From Vreelandella titanicae BH1 (GTDB lineage Bacteria > Pseudomonadota > Gammaproteobacteria > Pseudomonadales > Halomonadaceae), in the NCBI RefSeq assembly GCF_000336575.1, contig NZ_AOPO01000006.1, positions 186,001-250,000 of the forward strand: 64,000 nucleotides of DNA, in the 5' to 3' direction. The position numbers and the translations under genes were made by a program. This document shows, one piece after another, positions 40,684 through 51,114 of the stretch (position 1 is the stretch's first letter; each line of letters starts with the position of its first letter). The notes under the pieces were generated by a model. That model saw only the letters and a program-made list of their open reading frames with translations, had not been told where the DNA came from and searched no databases.

Positions 40684-41154
40684 CTATTTCTGGCTAAGCT
40701 GATCGCGTCGCGCGGTGAAAAAACGCTTCAGTAATTTTTGCGAGGGTGCTGCTAATACACCGCCAGTCACCGCGACCTGATGGTTGAACCACGGCTGCGC
40801 CAGTAGGTTAGCCTTTGATTCAACCATGCCAGCCCGAGGCTCAGCAGCACCGTAAACCAAACGGGTTAGGCGAGCATGTATCATCGCCCCTGCGCACATC
40901 ATGCACGGCTCTAAGGTGACAAACAGCGTGCAGCCCTCAAGCCGATAGTTCCCCTGCTGCTGCCCCGCCTCGCGCAGCGCACGAACTTCCGCATGGCCGC
41001 TGGGGTCGCAACTGGCTACCGGGGCGTTGCAGCCAACGCCTATGATCTCCCCCTGCGCATCGACGACAACCGCCCCTACGGGCACCTCACCTGCCGCAGC
41101 GGCCAAGTGTGCTTGGTCAAGCGCCCGGTGCATGTAAAATTCATCGCTGCGCAT
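40684..41154 (-). CDS. tadA: tRNA-specific adenosine deaminase TadA
   Basis: A 156-residue zinc deaminase that makes inosine at position 34 of tRNA-Arg(ACG). It has the zinc/catalytic motifs HAEVRAL and PCMMCAGAMIHAR, and the substrate-loop region ARAGMVESK-like (PRAGMVESKANLL). The frame continues open upstream to 41478, but that part overlaps the tesB start and is not family-like; the ATG at 41154 gives MRSDEFYMHRALDQAHLAA, normal for TadA, and follows GGAG. Divergent from tesB and convergent with mltF. Confidence 0.95.
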   Translation of the reverse strand: MRSDEFYMHRALDQAHLAAAAGEVPVGAVVVDAQGEIIGVGCNAPVASCDPSGHAEVRALREAGQQQGNYRLEGCTLFVTLEPCMMCAGAMIHARLTRLVYGAAEPRAGMVESKANLLAQPWFNHQVAVTGGVLAAPSQKLLKRFFTARRDQLSQK

Positions 41155-41267
41155 AAACGTAAACTCCGCTAAGGTAGCTAAACGATCGTATGAAAGGGTT
41201 GTCCCCCGCCGTAGCAACTCACTTTCATCGACAGCATTCGATTGAGACAGCCGCAAGGATACCGAGA

Positions 41268-42086
41268 ATGACAGACGCGCTGAACAAACTGGTAGCGTTA
41301 CTGGAGCTAGAAACGCTGGAAGAGACGCTATATCGTGGCCAGAGTCAGGATCTAGGCTTTCCTCAGCTCTATGGTGGTCAGGTACTCGGCCAAGCGCTTG
41401 CAGCCGCTGCGCGCACAGTGCCCATTGAGCGCCGCCCGCACTCTCAGCACGGCTACTTTCTGCGTCCTGGTGACCCACATCGCCCCGTTGTCTACCAAGT
41501 GGATACCATCCGCGATGGCGGCAGCTTCACGACCCGTCGTGTCACTGCCATTCAAAAAGGCCGGCCAATCTTCTTCTGCAGCGCCTCCTTTCAAAGCGCT
41601 GAGGCGAGCTTTAGCCATCAGCGCACCATGCCGGATGTGCCGACACCCGAAGCGTTAATCGAGAACGGCGAGGCCAAGCATGACCGCTTTCCCGGTCACC
41701 CGATTGAGTTTGTGCATCTACCCGGCAACCCCGACAACGGTACACCTGCTGGCCAATGCTTATGGTTTCGTCTTTCCGGCACGCTGCCAGACGACCCGGC
41801 GTTGCACCGCCACTTGCTCTCTTACGCCTCTGACTTCAATCTGCTGACCACCAGCCTGATTCACCATGGCATTGAGTACCGAGACCCCAAGCTACGCATT
41901 GCCAGCCTTGACCATGCCCTGTGGCTCCACCAGGACACCCGCCTGGACGATTGGCTGTTATACGTCATCGACTCACCCTGGACAGGCGGCGCTCGCGGGC
42001 TGGCGCGGGGGCATATTTACAGCCGCGATGGCCGCTTAGTGGCCTCCACCGCTCAGGAAGGGTTAACACGCTATTCTCAAAGCTAA
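41268..42086 (+). CDS. tesB: Acyl-CoA thioesterase II
   Basis: A 272-residue double hot-dog thioesterase that hydrolyses medium- and long-chain acyl-CoA. Family segments include LYGGQVLGQALAAAARTV, HSQHGYFLRPGDPHRPVVYQVDTIRDGGSFTTRRV and the C-terminal GGARGLARGHIYSRDGRLVASTAQEGL. The ATG at 41268 follows AAGGAT; 26 extra codons upstream stay open but are not family-like. Its start region is 113 bases from the tadA start. Confidence 0.93.
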   Translation: MTDALNKLVALLELETLEETLYRGQSQDLGFPQLYGGQVLGQALAAAARTVPIERRPHSQHGYFLRPGDPHRPVVYQVDTIRDGGSFTTRRVTAIQKGRPIFFCSASFQSAEASFSHQRTMPDVPTPEALIENGEAKHDRFPGHPIEFVHLPGNPDNGTPAGQCLWFRLSGTLPDDPALHRHLLSYASDFNLLTTSLIHHGIEYRDPKLRIASLDHALWLHQDTRLDDWLLYVIDSPWTGGARGLARGHIYSRDGRLVASTAQEGLTRYSQS

Positions 42087-42106
42087 ATAAATAATCTCTC
42101 AAAACA

Positions 42107-42134
42107 TTTACGCCCGCTAAGCAGCGGGCGTAAA
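42107..42134. terminator. Terminator between tesB and maeB
   Basis: Perfect 12-bp arms (42107-42118 and 42123-42134) with a 4-base loop AAGC lie 20 bases after tesB and 24 bases from the maeB end. The minus strand continues with TGTTTT, so it serves maeB best. Confidence 0.65.
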
Positions 42135-42157
42135 TCGACTAACCAGGGAGCAGTGCC

Positions 42158-43429
42158 TTAACCGCCATAAACGTCATTAATTGACTGCAGCGGGTAGTGC
42201 GCCGGGAAAGGCTTACGGGCGACACCAGAATCAACCGCGGCTTGCGCCACCGCCGAGGAAACCCGCGCCAGCAAGCGAATATCGACCGGCGTGGGGATGA
42301 TGTACTCGCGGCCAAAACTCATCTCGGTGCGCTCGTAGGCGTCCAGCACTTCCTGAGGAACCGGCTCGCGGGCCAGGTCTTTCAAGGCATGCACCGCGGC
42401 CAGCTTCATCTCTTCATTAATGCGCGTGGCGCGAACATCCAAAGCACCGCGGAAGATAAACGGGAAGCCCAGCACGTTATTGACCTGGTTCGGGAAGTCC
42501 GAACGGCCGGTCGCCATGATCACATCCGGGCGCACCTCCCGGGCAACGTCAGGATGGATCTCCGGATCCGGGTTGGTGCAGGCAAAAATCACCGGATCTG
42601 GCGCCATTTTTTTCACCTGCTCAGCAGACAGCAGCCCCGGGCCTGACAGGCCGATAAAGACGTCAGCATTGTCGATGGCATCGTCCAAGGTGCGCATCTC
42701 GGTATCGCGGGCGAATTCAGCCTTATATTCGTTGATACCTTCGCGAGCAGTATGAATAACGCCACGCCGATCCAGCATTACCAAGTTCTCTTTACTCGCA
42801 CCACAGGAGACCAGCAGCCGCATGCAGGCAATCGCCGCCGCCCCTGCGCCCATGCAAACGATCTTGACATTCTCAATTTTTTTGCCCGCGATATCCAAGG
42901 CATTAAGCATGCCGGCCGCTGTCACAATTGCGGTGCCGTGCTGGTCATCGTGGAAGACCGGGATGCTGCAGCGCTCAACCAGTGCTTTCTCAATTTCAAA
43001 ACACTCCGGCGCCTTGATGTCTTCAAGGTTAATCCCGCCCCAGGTATCGGCAATGCGCGCGACGGTATCGATAAACGCCTGCGGGCTTTCCGCATCCACT
43101 TCGATATCCACCGAATTGATGCCTGCAAAGCACTTAAACAGCACGCCCTTGCCTTCCATCACTGGCTTGCTCGCCAGCGGGCCCAGATTACCCAACCCCA
43201 GAATAGCGCTGCCATCGGTAATGACGGCGACCAGATTGCCCTTGCCGGTATAGCGGTAAGAATTTTCCGCATCCCTGGCGATTTCAAGTACTGGCTCAGC
43301 CACGCCTGGGCTATACGCCAGTGCCAAATCCCGTGCTGTCGCGGTGGGTTTGGTCAACTCCACCGAAAGCTTACCGGGAATCGGTTTCGCGTGATAATCC
43401 AAAGCAGCCTGCTTATTTGCATCCGTCAT
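42158..43429 (-). CDS. maeB: Malic enzyme, single-domain form (MaeB/malate dehydrogenase decarboxylating)
   Basis: A 423-residue enzyme that converts malate to pyruvate, CO2 and NAD(P)H. Motifs are SPGVAEPVLEI, GLGNLGPLASKPVMEGK, HDDQHGTAIV (metal site), and the Rossmann motif GAGAAAIACMRLL. The N-terminal half matches E. coli MaeB, but the C-terminal phosphotransacetylase-like domain of that 759-residue protein is absent, so this is the short form. Cofactor choice (NAD or NADP) cannot be told with certainty. A candidate promoter has TTGACA at 43504-43509. Confidence 0.93.
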   Translation of the reverse strand: MTDANKQAALDYHAKPIPGKLSVELTKPTATARDLALAYSPGVAEPVLEIARDAENSYRYTGKGNLVAVITDGSAILGLGNLGPLASKPVMEGKGVLFKCFAGINSVDIEVDAESPQAFIDTVARIADTWGGINLEDIKAPECFEIEKALVERCSIPVFHDDQHGTAIVTAAGMLNALDIAGKKIENVKIVCMGAGAAAIACMRLLVSCGASKENLVMLDRRGVIHTAREGINEYKAEFARDTEMRTLDDAIDNADVFIGLSGPGLLSAEQVKKMAPDPVIFACTNPDPEIHPDVAREVRPDVIMATGRSDFPNQVNNVLGFPFIFRGALDVRATRINEEMKLAAVHALKDLAREPVPQEVLDAYERTEMSFGREYIIPTPVDIRLLARVSSAVAQAAVDSGVARKPFPAHYPLQSINDVYGG

Positions 43430-43688
43430 GGTCAGAGTCCAGTTAACATAAAGTAGATAAGTCGTTTCAGAATATAGAAAAAACCATAGCGCCTCAAGCG
43501 CGCTGTCAACTTACGACAAAACGCTCGTTTAACTGAATTTTATCTTCACATTCGTCACTTTTAGCCACTATTTGCAGAAACTTATGCAAACAGGCTTTAC
43601 TCATAATGCTTTACTTATCGCTGCACAACAGCATTTATGGAAAATTTTTCCACACAAAACTCATGCAGCAAGCATATCCAGCTCACAA
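43430..43688 (-). promoter_or_regulatory. maeB upstream region
   Basis: About 260 AT-rich bases without a supported gene. A minus-strand TTGACA (43504-43509) with a suboptimal TATGGT (43483-43488, 15-base spacer) is the best promoter candidate. The region also has several TTATGC/GCATAA words; no known operator was recognised. Confidence 0.35.
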
Positions 43689-43714
43689 AAAACCCACGCC
43701 GAGGCGTGGGTTTT
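43685..43714 (-). terminator. Intrinsic terminator of rpmE
   Basis: Arms AAAACCCACGC (43689-43699) and GCGTGGGTTTT (43704-43714) form a strong stem; on the minus strand it is followed by a six-T run. It is about 70 bases after rpmE and upstream of maeB. Confidence 0.75.
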
Positions 43715-43785
43715 GCGCGAGCATAGCCTTATAGGAATAGCCTGATATGAACAGGCATGCTGGCGATATGGCTATCCGACTGGGA

Positions 43786-44001
43786 TTAGCCGCGCTTAAC
43801 AGCAGCGCCGAAACGCTTGTTGAAACGCTCTACGCGGCCACCAGTGGTCGCTTGCTTCTGCTTACCAGTGTAGAACGGGTGGCAGTTAGAGCACACATCC
43901 AAGGAGAAGTCCTGACCAGAGGTCGTACCTACTTGGAAAGTGGCGCCGCAAGAACAGCTGGCGGTGACCGTGTTGTAATTCGGGTGAATACCTTGTCTCA
44001 T
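43786..44001 (-). CDS. rpmE: 50S ribosomal protein L31, zinc-binding type
   Basis: A 71-residue ribosomal protein. The four zinc ligands are all present (Cys16, Cys18, Cys37, Cys40 in SCSCG and [10 protein letters not shown]), so it is the C+ form, which other bacteria replace with a C- paralogue under zinc starvation. The ATG at 44001 follows GTGAGG; upstream codons belong to the leader. It diverges from priA, as in many gammaproteobacteria. Confidence 0.97.
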   Translation of the reverse strand: MRQGIHPNYNTVTASCSCGATFQVGTTSGQDFSLDVCSNCHPFYTGKQKQATTGGRVERFNKRFGAAVKRG

Positions 44002-44185
44002 TTCGAGCCTCACTAAGCTATATGCCGCCACCTGATCTCGTGCCAGGTACCGCATACGGGTTTGGAAAAAACGACTAACCGGTTAGCCGCTCTGTCGTTA
44101 CGATAGGTCTTTACAAATAGATCGATAAAGATCGTTGGGATTCAGAGCGGTCGCATATTCTAGCAAAACTAACGCCGGAGGCCAA

Positions 44186-46468
44186 TTGGCTGACTCTTTT
44201 TCTTCGCAGGCATACTCTCAAGGACAGTCCCAAAGGCCGTCTCAAAGATCTTCCCAAGCACTCGATCAGGTGCTCAAGGTAGCGCTGCCTTCGCCGCTGC
44301 GCCGCCTGTTCGACTACCTGCCTTCCAGGGAAGCGCCCCCCTGCGGCTGGCAGCCGGGGCTACGAGTGCGGGTGCCCTTTGGGCGTCGCGAAGTCGTCGG
44401 TGTGGTCGTCGAATTAGCCGACCACAGCGACCTTCCGCGCAGCCAACTGCGTAGCATCAGCGAAGCGCTGGATGATGCCCCGTTGCCGGCGGATTGGTTA
44501 TGGCTATGCCGTTTTGCCGCCCGTTATTATCAGCACAGCCTAGGCGACACTCTGCACCACGCCATGCCTGCGCGGCTACGCCAGGGGCACCCCATGGCTG
44601 GGCGCACCCAGACCCTTTGGCTTGCCCAAGGCGAAAGCGCAGAAGAAATACTCAGCCGAGCGCCCAAGCAAGCCGAGCTGTATGCGCTGCTGCGCCAACA
44701 CCCTCATGGGTTGCCTGGCCGTGCGGTTAGCGCCCACGGCTTTGCCCGCGACCAGCTATTAGCGCTGGAGAAGAAAGGCCTCGCATCCAGCCAGGAACAC
44801 ATCCTCACTGCCCCAACGCCACCCAGCGGCAACTTACTGGCAACACCGGCCCTGCCGCTTAACCGTGAACAGGCGACGGCGCTGGCCACACTGCATGAAA
44901 AACTCGATGGCTATCACCCCTGCTTACTCGAGGGTGTCACCGGCAGCGGCAAAACAGAAGTCTACCTGCAGCTTATTGAAGCCGTCGCCGCCAAGGGCAA
45001 GCAGTCGCTGGTACTGGTACCGGAAATTGGCTTAACCCCACAGACACTCGCCCGCTTTAGAAGCCGCTTCCGGGTGCCCGTGGTGGCGCTACACTCAGGC
45101 CTCACCGACCCCGAACGGCTAGATGTGTGGGAAGCCGCCGCCAGCGGCCGGGCGCTCATTATCATCGGCACCCGCTCGGCGATTTTCACCCCGCTGGCCA
45201 ACCCCGGCGCGATTATTGTCGATGAAGAGCACGACGGCTCCTACAAACAGCACGACGGTTTGCGCTACCACGCCCGCGATTTAGCCGTGGCCCGGGCCCA
45301 CTACCATAAAATCCCGCTACTGATGGGCAGTGCCACACCCTCCCTGGAGAGTCTGCACCAGGCGCTTAGCGGCGCTTACCGCCACCTACGCCTGACCCAG
45401 CGCCCCAGCCAGCACCCGCCAGCCAAGCTGGAGCTGATTGATCTACGCCACCAACGCCGCCAGGGCGGCCTGTTACCCGGTGCCATCAAAGCGATTAAAA
45501 GCACCTTGAGCGCAGGCAAGCAGGTGCTGATTTTTATCAACCGGCGCGGCTTTGCACCAACACTTGCCTGCCACGCCTGCGGCTGGATGGCAGAGTGTGG
45601 CCAGTGCGACGCACGCATGACGCTACACCGCCAGCCTCCCCTACTGGCTTGCCACCACTGCGATAGCCGCCGCGCCCTACCGGACGCTTGCCCCGAGTGT
45701 GGCAGCGGCGATCTGCGCGCCTTGGGTAGTGGTACAGAACGCACTGAAGAAACGCTGCAAACGCTGTTCCCGAAAACCACTATCCACCGCATCGATCGCG
45801 ACAGTACTAGGCGCAGGGACAGTTTTGAACAGGTACTCAAAGAGATTCAGCGCGGCGAACCCTGCGTGTTGGTCGGTACTCAAATGCTCGCCAAAGGGCA
45901 CCACCTACCCCACGTCACACTTGTCGTGGTCGTCAATGCCGACGGCGGCCTCTACGCCGCCGATTTTCGCGCTCTGGAGCACAGCGCCCAACTACTTGAA
46001 CAGGTAGCGGGCCGTGCCGGTCGCGCCGCCCACCCAGGCCGAGTACTGGTGCAAACCCTACACCCCGACGACCCTCACTTAGGTCAATTGGCTGAACATG
46101 GCTACGGGGCCCTCGCGCGCAATATGCTGGAAGAAAGGCGCATTTCCCAGCTGCCCCCGTTCTGTTTTATGGCGCTGCTACGCATCGAAAGCCCCAAAGA
46201 GGAGGCCGCTTTGGCCATGGCGCAGCAGGCCGCCCAAGCCCTGCGCCAATGGTTAAAAGAGACCGGCGTAGCCACCCGCTGCCTGGGACCTGTGCCCGCG
46301 CCGATGGAAAGACGCCAGAACCGCTACCATTTACACGTTATGCTGGCAGCCGATAAACGCAGCCAACTACACCCGGCCGTTAGCTGGCTGGTGCAGTGGC
46401 TTGAAGCCAATCGAGAGGCCCGCAAGGTACGCTGGTCGATTGATATCGACCCACAAACCCTCGCTTAG
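44186..46468 (+). CDS. priA: Primosomal replication restart helicase PriA
   Basis: A 760-residue DNA helicase. The N-terminal DNA-binding domain begins LPSPLRRLFDYLP and VPFGRREVVGVVVE. Helicase motifs include GVTGSGKTEVY (Walker A, near residue 250), DEEHDGSYKQ and GSATPSLES. Zinc-binding cysteines follow in CHACGWMAECGQCDARM and CHHCDSRRALPDACPECG. It reloads DnaB at stalled forks. The start is uncertain: TTG at 44186 has GGAGG four bases upstream (rather close), and another TTG lies at 44135; no ATG fits. Ser/Gln-rich residues precede the conserved core. Confidence 0.95.
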   Translation: MADSFSSQAYSQGQSQRPSQRSSQALDQVLKVALPSPLRRLFDYLPSREAPPCGWQPGLRVRVPFGRREVVGVVVELADHSDLPRSQLRSISEALDDAPLPADWLWLCRFAARYYQHSLGDTLHHAMPARLRQGHPMAGRTQTLWLAQGESAEEILSRAPKQAELYALLRQHPHGLPGRAVSAHGFARDQLLALEKKGLASSQEHILTAPTPPSGNLLATPALPLNREQATALATLHEKLDGYHPCLLEGVTGSGKTEVYLQLIEAVAAKGKQSLVLVPEIGLTPQTLARFRSRFRVPVVALHSGLTDPERLDVWEAAASGRALIIIGTRSAIFTPLANPGAIIVDEEHDGSYKQHDGLRYHARDLAVARAHYHKIPLLMGSATPSLESLHQALSGAYRHLRLTQRPSQHPPAKLELIDLRHQRRQGGLLPGAIKAIKSTLSAGKQVLIFINRRGFAPTLACHACGWMAECGQCDARMTLHRQPPLLACHHCDSRRALPDACPECGSGDLRALGSGTERTEETLQTLFPKTTIHRIDRDSTRRRDSFEQVLKEIQRGEPCVLVGTQMLAKGHHLPHVTLVVVVNADGGLYAADFRALEHSAQLLEQVAGRAGRAAHPGRVLVQTLHPDDPHLGQLAEHGYGALARNMLEERRISQLPPFCFMALLRIESPKEEAALAMAQQAAQALRQWLKETGVATRCLGPVPAPMERRQNRYHLHVMLAADKRSQLHPAVSWLVQWLEANREARKVRWSIDIDPQTLA

Positions 46469-46503
46469 CGCTTATCTCTTGGCACTTGTTTAGCAACACG
46501 CCT

Positions 46504-46531
46504 TTGAAACTGCGGCTCAATTGCCGATAAT
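46504..46531 (+). promoter_or_regulatory. Candidate sigma70 promoter of argS
   Basis: TTGAAA (46504-46509) and GATAAT (46526-46531) with a 16-base spacer, about 75 bases before argS. Confidence 0.5.
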
Positions 46532-46602
46532 AGCCGCTTTGCCGACGCACCTTTACTGCTGCGCGTTAGCACACGCCGCCACAGACGTAACCGGATACCC
46601 AC

Positions 46603-48288
46603 ATGAAAGATACGATAGTTTCTCTGCTCGAAGGCGCGATCACCGCGCTCAAGCACCAAGGCGTGCTGCCAAACGACCTTCAGCCCACCATCAAAGTGGA
46701 TCCTACCAAAGACAAGGCCCACGGCGATTACGCCACCAACTTGGCGCTGATGTTAGCCAAGCCGGCAGGCAAAAATCCGCGTGAATTAGCCAACGCGCTG
46801 GTTGCAGCGCTACCCGAAAGCGACGCTATCCAAAAAACCGAGATTGCGGGCCCCGGCTTTATCAACTTTTTCGCCGCCGCCGATGCCGCAGCGCAAATCG
46901 TTGCCCAGGTACTCGACTGCGGCGACACCTTTGGCCGCAGCATGGTCGGCAAAGGCGAGAAAGTGCAGGTCGAGTTCGTTTCCGCCAACCCCACCGGCCC
47001 GCTGCACGTAGGTCACGGTCGGGGCGCAGCGATTGGCGACTGCCTATGCCGCCTTCTCGAAGCCACCGGTTTTGATGTCACCCGCGAGTTCTACTACAAC
47101 GACGCTGGCGCCCAGATCGCCAACTTGGCGCGTTCGGTACAAGCGCGGGTGAAAGGCTTAGGCCCTGACGACGATAGCTGGCCCGAAGACGGCTATCGCG
47201 GCGAGTATATCGTCGATGTGGCCAACGACTACCTGGCAGGCAAAACGGTCAGTGCCGATGACCGCGAAGTCACTGCCAAAAAAGACCCGGATGATTTAGA
47301 CGCCATTCAAGAGTTTGCCGTGGCGTGGCTGCGTCGCGAACAGGATCTGGATCTAAAAGCCTTCGGTGTGGAGTTTGACGTCTATTTCCTAGAGTCCTCA
47401 CTCTATGAAGATGGCAAGGTGGACGCCACTGTTGAAAAACTGGTGAGCGCAGGCCACACCTATGAAGAAGATGGTGCCATGTGGCTACGCACCACCGACT
47501 TCGGTGATGACAAAGACCGCGTAATGCGCAAACGCGAGGGTGGCTACACCTACTTCCTGCCTGATGTGGCCTACCACCTGGACAAGTGGCAGCGCGGTTT
47601 CAAAACCGTGATCAACGAGCAGGGTGCCGACCACCACTCCACCGTCACCCGCGTACGCGCCGGTTTACAGGCACTGGAAGTAGGCATTCCCAAAGGCTGG
47701 CCCGACTACGTGCTCCACCAGATGGTCATGGTTACCCGCTCAGGCGTCGAGGTAAAACTCTCCAAGCGCGCCGGCAGCTATGTCACTGTGCGCGACTTGA
47801 TCGACGAAGTGGGCCGCGACGCCACGCGCTTCTTCCTCGCCGCCCGCCGCGCCGACTCGCAGCTCACCTTTGATATCGACCTGGCCCGCTCCCAGTCGAA
47901 TGACAACCCGGTCTACTACATCCAGTACGCCCACGCCCGGGTCTGCAGCATGCTGCGCAAAGCCCAGGATGCCGACCAGCCGTTTGATCACGCCTTGGCA
48001 CTGGCCAACCTAGCGCTGCTGGACAGCGACCAGGAGAAAGCCGTACTTAACCGGCTAGCGCGCTTCCCTGAAGTAGTGGAAACCGCCGCCAGAAACCGCG
48101 AGCCACAGCAGGTTGCCCAGTATTTGCTCGACCTTTCCGGCGATTTCCACACCTGCTACAACGCCGTCAAAGTAATGGTCGAAGACGACACCCTGCGCAA
48201 TACGCGCCTGGCACTAGGCCTCGCCACCCGTCAAGTGCTGCGCAACGGGCTTGACTTAATGGGGGTTAGCGCCCCAGAGGAGATGTAA
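46603..48288 (+). CDS. argS: Arginyl-tRNA synthetase
   Basis: A 561-residue class I aminoacyl-tRNA synthetase. The HIGH-type motif is HVGHGR starting at His135 (after SANPTGPL), and the KMSKS-like loop is VKLSKRAG. The N-terminal Add-1 domain and the C-terminal DALR anticodon domain are both present. Length is slightly under E. coli (577). It begins a run argS, SPOR protein, hslV, hslU that is also found in Pseudomonas. Confidence 0.98.
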   Translation: MKDTIVSLLEGAITALKHQGVLPNDLQPTIKVDPTKDKAHGDYATNLALMLAKPAGKNPRELANALVAALPESDAIQKTEIAGPGFINFFAAADAAAQIVAQVLDCGDTFGRSMVGKGEKVQVEFVSANPTGPLHVGHGRGAAIGDCLCRLLEATGFDVTREFYYNDAGAQIANLARSVQARVKGLGPDDDSWPEDGYRGEYIVDVANDYLAGKTVSADDREVTAKKDPDDLDAIQEFAVAWLRREQDLDLKAFGVEFDVYFLESSLYEDGKVDATVEKLVSAGHTYEEDGAMWLRTTDFGDDKDRVMRKREGGYTYFLPDVAYHLDKWQRGFKTVINEQGADHHSTVTRVRAGLQALEVGIPKGWPDYVLHQMVMVTRSGVEVKLSKRAGSYVTVRDLIDEVGRDATRFFLAARRADSQLTFDIDLARSQSNDNPVYYIQYAHARVCSMLRKAQDADQPFDHALALANLALLDSDQEKAVLNRLARFPEVVETAARNREPQQVAQYLLDLSGDFHTCYNAVKVMVEDDTLRNTRLALGLATRQVLRNGLDLMGVSAPEEM

Positions 48289-48291
48289 GCA

Positions 48292-49026
48292 ATGGCTAGC
48301 CCGCGCAAAAAGCCCGCCCCCCGCCGCGGAGCCACATCGCAGCGCAAGTCCAAACGCAGCTCAGGCGGCGGCTTCCGCCTACCCGGCTGGCTGTGGGGCC
48401 TTGCCGGTATGGCGGCGGGCTTCTTTTTGGCTCAGCACCAGCACGGCACCGCCCCCTGGCAAGAGCAGAGCGAAGCGCCTCAAGCCACGGTACTGCCCAA
48501 GCCCTCGGGTAGCGAAGAGCGCGCCGCCGCTCGGGAAACCGAGGAAGCCGCTGAACCGTCGATGCCGACGTTTGAGTTTTATACCCTGCTGCCGGAAACC
48601 GAGGTCATTGCCCCCGGCGTCTCTCTGCCTTCAAGCGTTGTGCGCCCGGAGGCTCCCGAACCGACAGCCGATAGTGCTGCGGCCTCTGGCGCTGCAGGCG
48701 ACGACCCCATCGCCCAGGTGATTGCCGCCAACACCCGACCTGAAGATCAGGTATCGGCGGCTCAGGAGAATGAAGCGGCCACCAATACCCCAGGGCGCTA
48801 TATGCTTCAGGCGGCCTCGTTTCGTGAAGCCAGCGACGCCGAACAGCTGCGTGGCCGACTGCGCAATTTAAGCCTGCTGGCGGAAATCAGCGAAGTAAAG
48901 GCGGATGGCAATACCTGGCACCGGGTACAAGTGGGGCCTTACGAGGACACCCGTGAGTTGAACCGGGCCCAGGATTTAATGAACACCCAAGGTATCGAGC
49001 CCCTGCTTATCCAACTGCAAAACTAA
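48292..49026 (+). CDS. SPOR-domain protein (FtsN-like)
   Basis: A 244-residue inner-membrane protein. A basic cytoplasmic start (PRKKPAPRRGATSQRKSKR) is followed by one membrane helix (about 30-46), a long Pro/Ala/Glu-rich periplasmic stalk, and a C-terminal SPOR domain (about 165-244: RYMLQAASFREASDAEQLRGRL) that should bind denuded septal glycan. It starts three bases after argS, as in Pseudomonas. It resembles FtsN in architecture, but whether it is essential for division cannot be told from the sequence. Confidence 0.88.
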   Translation: MASPRKKPAPRRGATSQRKSKRSSGGGFRLPGWLWGLAGMAAGFFLAQHQHGTAPWQEQSEAPQATVLPKPSGSEERAAARETEEAAEPSMPTFEFYTLLPETEVIAPGVSLPSSVVRPEAPEPTADSAAASGAAGDDPIAQVIAANTRPEDQVSAAQENEAATNTPGRYMLQAASFREASDAEQLRGRLRNLSLLAEISEVKADGNTWHRVQVGPYEDTRELNRAQDLMNTQGIEPLLIQLQN

Positions 49027-49046
49027 TAATCCCTCCTGGATTACCC

Positions 49047-49084
49047 TGCGGGCGGTTGATTTTTTATCAGCCGCCCGCATTTTG
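49047..49084 (+). terminator. Intrinsic terminator after the SPOR gene
   Basis: Fourteen-base arms (49047-49060 and 49066-49079, one G-U pair) around a 5-T loop are followed by TTTT G TT. It separates argS/SPOR from hslVU. Confidence 0.8.
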
Positions 49085-49164
49085 TTGTGAACGCTTAAAC
49101 AATGGTCGCTTATTGAGTGGCCTGCCAGTCATCGGGAGCTCGCCTCCCCCAAGGAGTTATCTCC

Positions 49165-49698
49165 ATGACCACTATTGTCTCCGTCCGTCGTGGTAATCAG
49201 GTCGCCCTCGCTGGCGACGGCCAAGTATCGCTGGGCAATACCGTAATGAAAGGTAACGCCAGCAAAGTACGCCGCCTCTACCGCGGTAAGGTACTGGCCG
49301 GGTTTGCGGGTGGCACGGCAGATGCGTTCACGCTGTTTGAGCGCTTTGAAGCGCAGTTGGAAAAGTACCAAGGCCATTTGACCAAGGCAGCGGTTGAGCT
49401 TGCCAAAGATTGGCGCACTGACCGGGCACTGCGCCGCCTGGAAGCGCTGCTCGCCGTTGCGGACCACAGCGCCTCGCTGATCATTACCGGTAACGGTGAT
49501 GTAGTCGAACCCGAGCGCGGCATTATTGCCATTGGCTCTGGCGGCAACTTCGCCCAAGCCAGCGCCCGGGCGCTACTGGAAAATACCGAGCTGTCGGCGC
49601 GTGAAATCACCGAGAAGTCGCTTTCGATCGCTGGTGATATCTGTGTATTCACCAACCACCACGTGACCCTCGAAGAGCTGTCGACTGACGATCGCTAA
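49165..49698 (+). CDS. hslV: ATP-dependent protease peptidase subunit HslV
   Basis: A 177-residue Ntn hydrolase that forms the HslV dodecamer cut by HslU. After Met removal Thr2 is the nucleophile ([24 protein letters not shown]). The ATG at 49165 follows AAGGAG at 49151-49156 and leaves exactly the mature start; upstream codons from 49117 would block the nucleophile. It lies 51 bases before hslU. Confidence 0.98.
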   Translation: MTTIVSVRRGNQVALAGDGQVSLGNTVMKGNASKVRRLYRGKVLAGFAGGTADAFTLFERFEAQLEKYQGHLTKAAVELAKDWRTDRALRRLEALLAVADHSASLIITGNGDVVEPERGIIAIGSGGNFAQASARALLENTELSAREITEKSLSIAGDICVFTNHHVTLEELSTDDR

Positions 49699-49749
49699 TC
49701 AACTCACGCGATCCCCAAGCGCCGCTCACTGCACACTAAGGTTACTTAT

Positions 49750-51072
49750 ATGACTCAGATGACACCCCGCGAAATTGTTCACGCTCTAGACCAGTACATT
49801 ATTGGCCAGCAGGATGCCAAACGCGCCGTGGCAATTGCTTTGCGTAACCGCTGGCGCCGTATGCAGCTCGATGACGACCTGCGCCCAGAAGTCACTCCTA
49901 AAAATATTTTGATGATCGGCCCCACCGGTGTGGGTAAAACCGAGATTGCCCGCCGCCTGGCCAAACTGGCTAAAGCGCCGTTTATTAAAGTCGAGGCGAC
50001 CAAGTTTACTGAAGTTGGTTATGTAGGCCGTGATGTAGAGTCGATTATCCGCGACTTAATGGAAGCGGCGATCAAGATGGTGCGCGAACAGGCCAAAGAA
50101 GAAGTTAGCCACCGCGCCGAAGATGCTGCAGAAGACCGCGTGCTAGACGCCCTTCTGCCGCCGCCCCGTGGCCAGGAAGACAAGCCGCGGGAAGACAGCG
50201 GCACCCGCCAGACCTTCCGCAAGAAGCTTCGCGAAGGGCAGTTGGACGATAAAGAGATCGATATCGAAATCTCTTCCCAGGGCCAAGGCATCGATATCAT
50301 GACGCCACCAGGTATGGAAGAGATGACCAGCCAGCTGCAGAGCATGTTCTCCAACATGGGCCAGCAGAAGCGTGAAAACCGCCGCGTAACAGTCAAAGAG
50401 GCGCTGGTACTGCTGCGCGATGAAGAAGCGGGCAAGCTGGTCAACGAGGAAGAGATCAAATCCCGCGCGGTCTACTCGGTCGAGCAACACGGCATCGTAT
50501 TCCTGGATGAGATCGATAAAGTCGCCAAGGGTAGCGGCCAGTCCAGCGGTGGCGAAGTCTCCCGTGAGGGCGTCCAACGAGATCTGCTGCCGCTGATAGA
50601 GGGTTCCACCGTCTCGACCAAGTACGGCATGGTTAAAACCGATCACATCCTGTTTATCGCCTCCGGTGCTTTCCACCTGTCGCGCCCATCGGATCTGATC
50701 CCTGAACTACAGGGCCGCTTGCCGATCCGGGTTGAGCTTGACGCGCTAACGCCCAACGACTTTAAGCGCATTCTCACCGAGCCCTCCGCCTCGCTGACCA
50801 AGCAGTACCAAGCGCTGCTGGCCACCGAAGGGCTGGACGTAGAGTTTACTCCCGACGGTATCGAGCGCATCGCTCAGATCTCCTGGCAGGTCAACGAAGG
50901 CACTGAAAATATCGGCGCCCGCCGCCTACACACAGTGATGGAGCGGCTATTGGAAGAAGCCTCTTTCCGAGGCGGCGATATGGAGAGCCCGCTGGTAATT
51001 GACGGCGACTATGTCAATGCTCAGCTTGGCGAACTGGCGGTCGACGAAGACCTGTCGCGGTATATTTTGTAA
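49750..51072 (+). CDS. hslU: ATP-dependent protease ATPase subunit HslU
   Basis: A 440-residue AAA+ unfoldase of the HslUV protease. Walker A is [14 protein letters not shown] (near residue 57), the I domain spans about 110-240, Walker B is [10 protein letters not shown], and the C-terminus ends in a hydrophobic tail (DEDLSRYIL) that docks into HslV. Length equals the family norm (443). Confidence 0.98.
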   Translation: MTQMTPREIVHALDQYIIGQQDAKRAVAIALRNRWRRMQLDDDLRPEVTPKNILMIGPTGVGKTEIARRLAKLAKAPFIKVEATKFTEVGYVGRDVESIIRDLMEAAIKMVREQAKEEVSHRAEDAAEDRVLDALLPPPRGQEDKPREDSGTRQTFRKKLREGQLDDKEIDIEISSQGQGIDIMTPPGMEEMTSQLQSMFSNMGQQKRENRRVTVKEALVLLRDEEAGKLVNEEEIKSRAVYSVEQHGIVFLDEIDKVAKGSGQSSGGEVSREGVQRDLLPLIEGSTVSTKYGMVKTDHILFIASGAFHLSRPSDLIPELQGRLPIRVELDALTPNDFKRILTEPSASLTKQYQALLATEGLDVEFTPDGIERIAQISWQVNEGTENIGARRLHTVMERLLEEASFRGGDMESPLVIDGDYVNAQLGELAVDEDLSRYIL

Positions 51073-51114
51073 GCTGCGTCTGCTGTTATTATCTGCATTG
51101 GTACCGTCAGCAAC

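Noticed and set aside
41155..41478. N-terminal extension of TadA
   Set aside because: The open frame overlaps the tesB start on the other strand and encodes sequence unlike TadA; the ATG at 41154 gives the normal protein.
42752..43456. A 234-codon plus-strand frame opposite maeB
   Set aside because: Antisense to maeB, which is strongly supported; no domain or ribosome site.
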